Positions 63,505-64,000 of a stretch of DNA of 64,000 bases are shown piece by piece. The stretch covers positions 248,001 to 312,000 of the forward strand of contig NZ_BPFH01000003.1 of the NCBI RefSeq assembly GCF_019655435.1. The letters are read 5' to 3'. The notes under the pieces were generated by a model that did not search any database, was not told the DNA's origin, and was given only the letters and a program-made list of their open reading frames with translations. This stretch comes from Jannaschia pagri. Its GTDB lineage: Bacteria > Pseudomonadota > Alphaproteobacteria > Rhodobacterales > Rhodobacteraceae. Both the position numbers and the translations under genes were made by a program. The first letter of the stretch is position 1, and each line of letters starts with the position of its first letter.

Positions 63505-64000
63505 TTACGTTCCGGTTGCCGGGTCTATCCAGCCGACGTTGCCATCCTCGCGCCGGTAGACCACGTTCACGCCCCCATCCTTTTCGTGTTTGAACACGAG
63601 AACCGGGGCGCCGGCCAGTTCCATTTGCATAACGGCCTCTCCAACGGACAGCGCGGGGATCTTCGTCTCCATTTCGGCAACGATGATCGGCTGTAGCGTC
63701 TCGGGCTCAGAATCCTCCGTCTCAGCGGCGAGGATATATGAAGCACCGCCAGAAACTGCAACAGGCTGCTGCCGCTCCTGGTGGTGGTTCTTGAGCCTGC
63801 GCTTGTAACGGCGCAACTGCTTGTCCAGTTTCTCGGCGGCCCCATCGAAGGCGGCATAGATCTCGGTCGCCTTGGCCTTGGCCGTGGCCGTCAGACCGGT
63901 CGAGAGATGCACCGAGGCTTCGCAAACGTGTTCATGCGCCGACTTGGAAAACGTCACCTGCGCATCGGTTGGTCGGCCGGAATACTTTTCTAAGACGCCA
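63505..64000 (-). CDS. hpf: Ribosome hibernation-promoting factor, long form (partial)
   Basis: The gene runs off the end of the window: the frame stays open from 63957 to the edge and encodes YSGRPTDAQVTFSKSAHEH, which belongs to the N-terminal HPF domain. The C-terminal dimerisation domain of the long form is present (PIIVAEMETKIPALSVGEAV, APVLVFKHEKDGGVNVVYRR). It binds and dimerises inactive ribosomes in stationary phase. A GTG at 63957 is not the true start. ptsN follows 36 bp downstream. Confidence 0.92.
   Translation of the reverse strand, partial: GVLEKYSGRPTDAQVTFSKSAHEHVCEASVHLSTGLTATAKAKATEIYAAFDGAAEKLDKQLRRYKRRLKNHHQERQQPVAVSGGASYILAAETEDSEPETLQPIIVAEMETKIPALSVGEAVMQMELAGAPVLVFKHEKDGGVNVVYRREDGNVGWIDPATGT

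Noticed and set aside
1-64000. tRNA, rRNA, insertion sequences, integrases or attachment sites
   Set aside because: No cloverleaf-like or rRNA-like sequence was recognised in the gaps, no transposase or integrase reading frame was seen, and no flanking direct repeats mark an island.

Overview
The window reads as contiguous chromosome from a high-GC alphaproteobacterium of the order Rhodobacterales (Roseobacter-like). The evidence is the gene neighbourhoods: maf-aroE-coaE-dnaQ/secB/fxsA/timA-mltA-smr, rho-mnmE-mnmG-rsmG-parA-parB, hemW-ridA-rdgB-rph/hrcA-grpE, dnaK-dnaJ and ptsN-hpf. It also carries large RTX proteins and several sulfotransferase-like proteins. No tRNA, rRNA, CRISPR array, insertion sequence or integrase was recognised.

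Layout. (1) 1-23.8 kb is an accessory surface-polysaccharide region. A plus-strand run encodes a sulfotransferase-like protein, a double-domain glycosyltransferase, a KpsE-type inner-membrane protein and a KpsT-type export ATPase with a sulfotransferase-like C-terminal domain. It is followed by a 1738-residue RTX protein with a beta-helix core, the dTDP-rhamnose operon rfbCBDA (minus), ugd and a KpsM-type permease (plus), a TPR plus hydrolase-like protein, a second RTX protein, and a phage-tail-like DUF2793 protein. (2) 23.9-33 kb is housekeeping: a DM13 protein, hslU, an MFS transporter, smr, mltA, timA, fxsA, secB and the tightly overlapping maf-aroE-coaE-dnaQ operon. (3) 33-40.7 kb looks like the replication-origin neighbourhood. 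Genes diverge from an AT-rich 369-bp gap, with hemJ, rho, mnmE, mnmG, rsmG, parA and parB on the right. One perfect parS lies in rsmG and one near-perfect parS overlaps the mnmG start codon. (4) 40.6-54.3 kb is housekeeping and stress: hemW, ridA, rdgB, rph, hrcA, grpE, mutS, maeB, dnaJ, dnaK and alkB. (5) 54.3-63 kb is a second glycan region: an SH3 protein, a lone ABC-2 permease, cysQ, galU, two tandem paralogous glycosyltransferases, a Core-2/GT14-like transferase and a two-module sulfotransferase-like protein. The window ends with ptsN and part of hpf.

How the parts fit. Regions 1 and 5 together encode activated sugars (dTDP-rhamnose, UDP-glucose, UDP-glucuronate), glycosyltransferases, three sulfotransferase-like proteins, CysQ (which clears the PAP by-product of sulfation) and ABC-type polysaccharide export parts. 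The inference is a sulfated capsule or exopolysaccharide. The most unusual element is the export ATPase fused to a sulfotransferase-like domain, a layout that recalls Wzt-type ATPases whose C-terminal domain reads a glycan modification before export.
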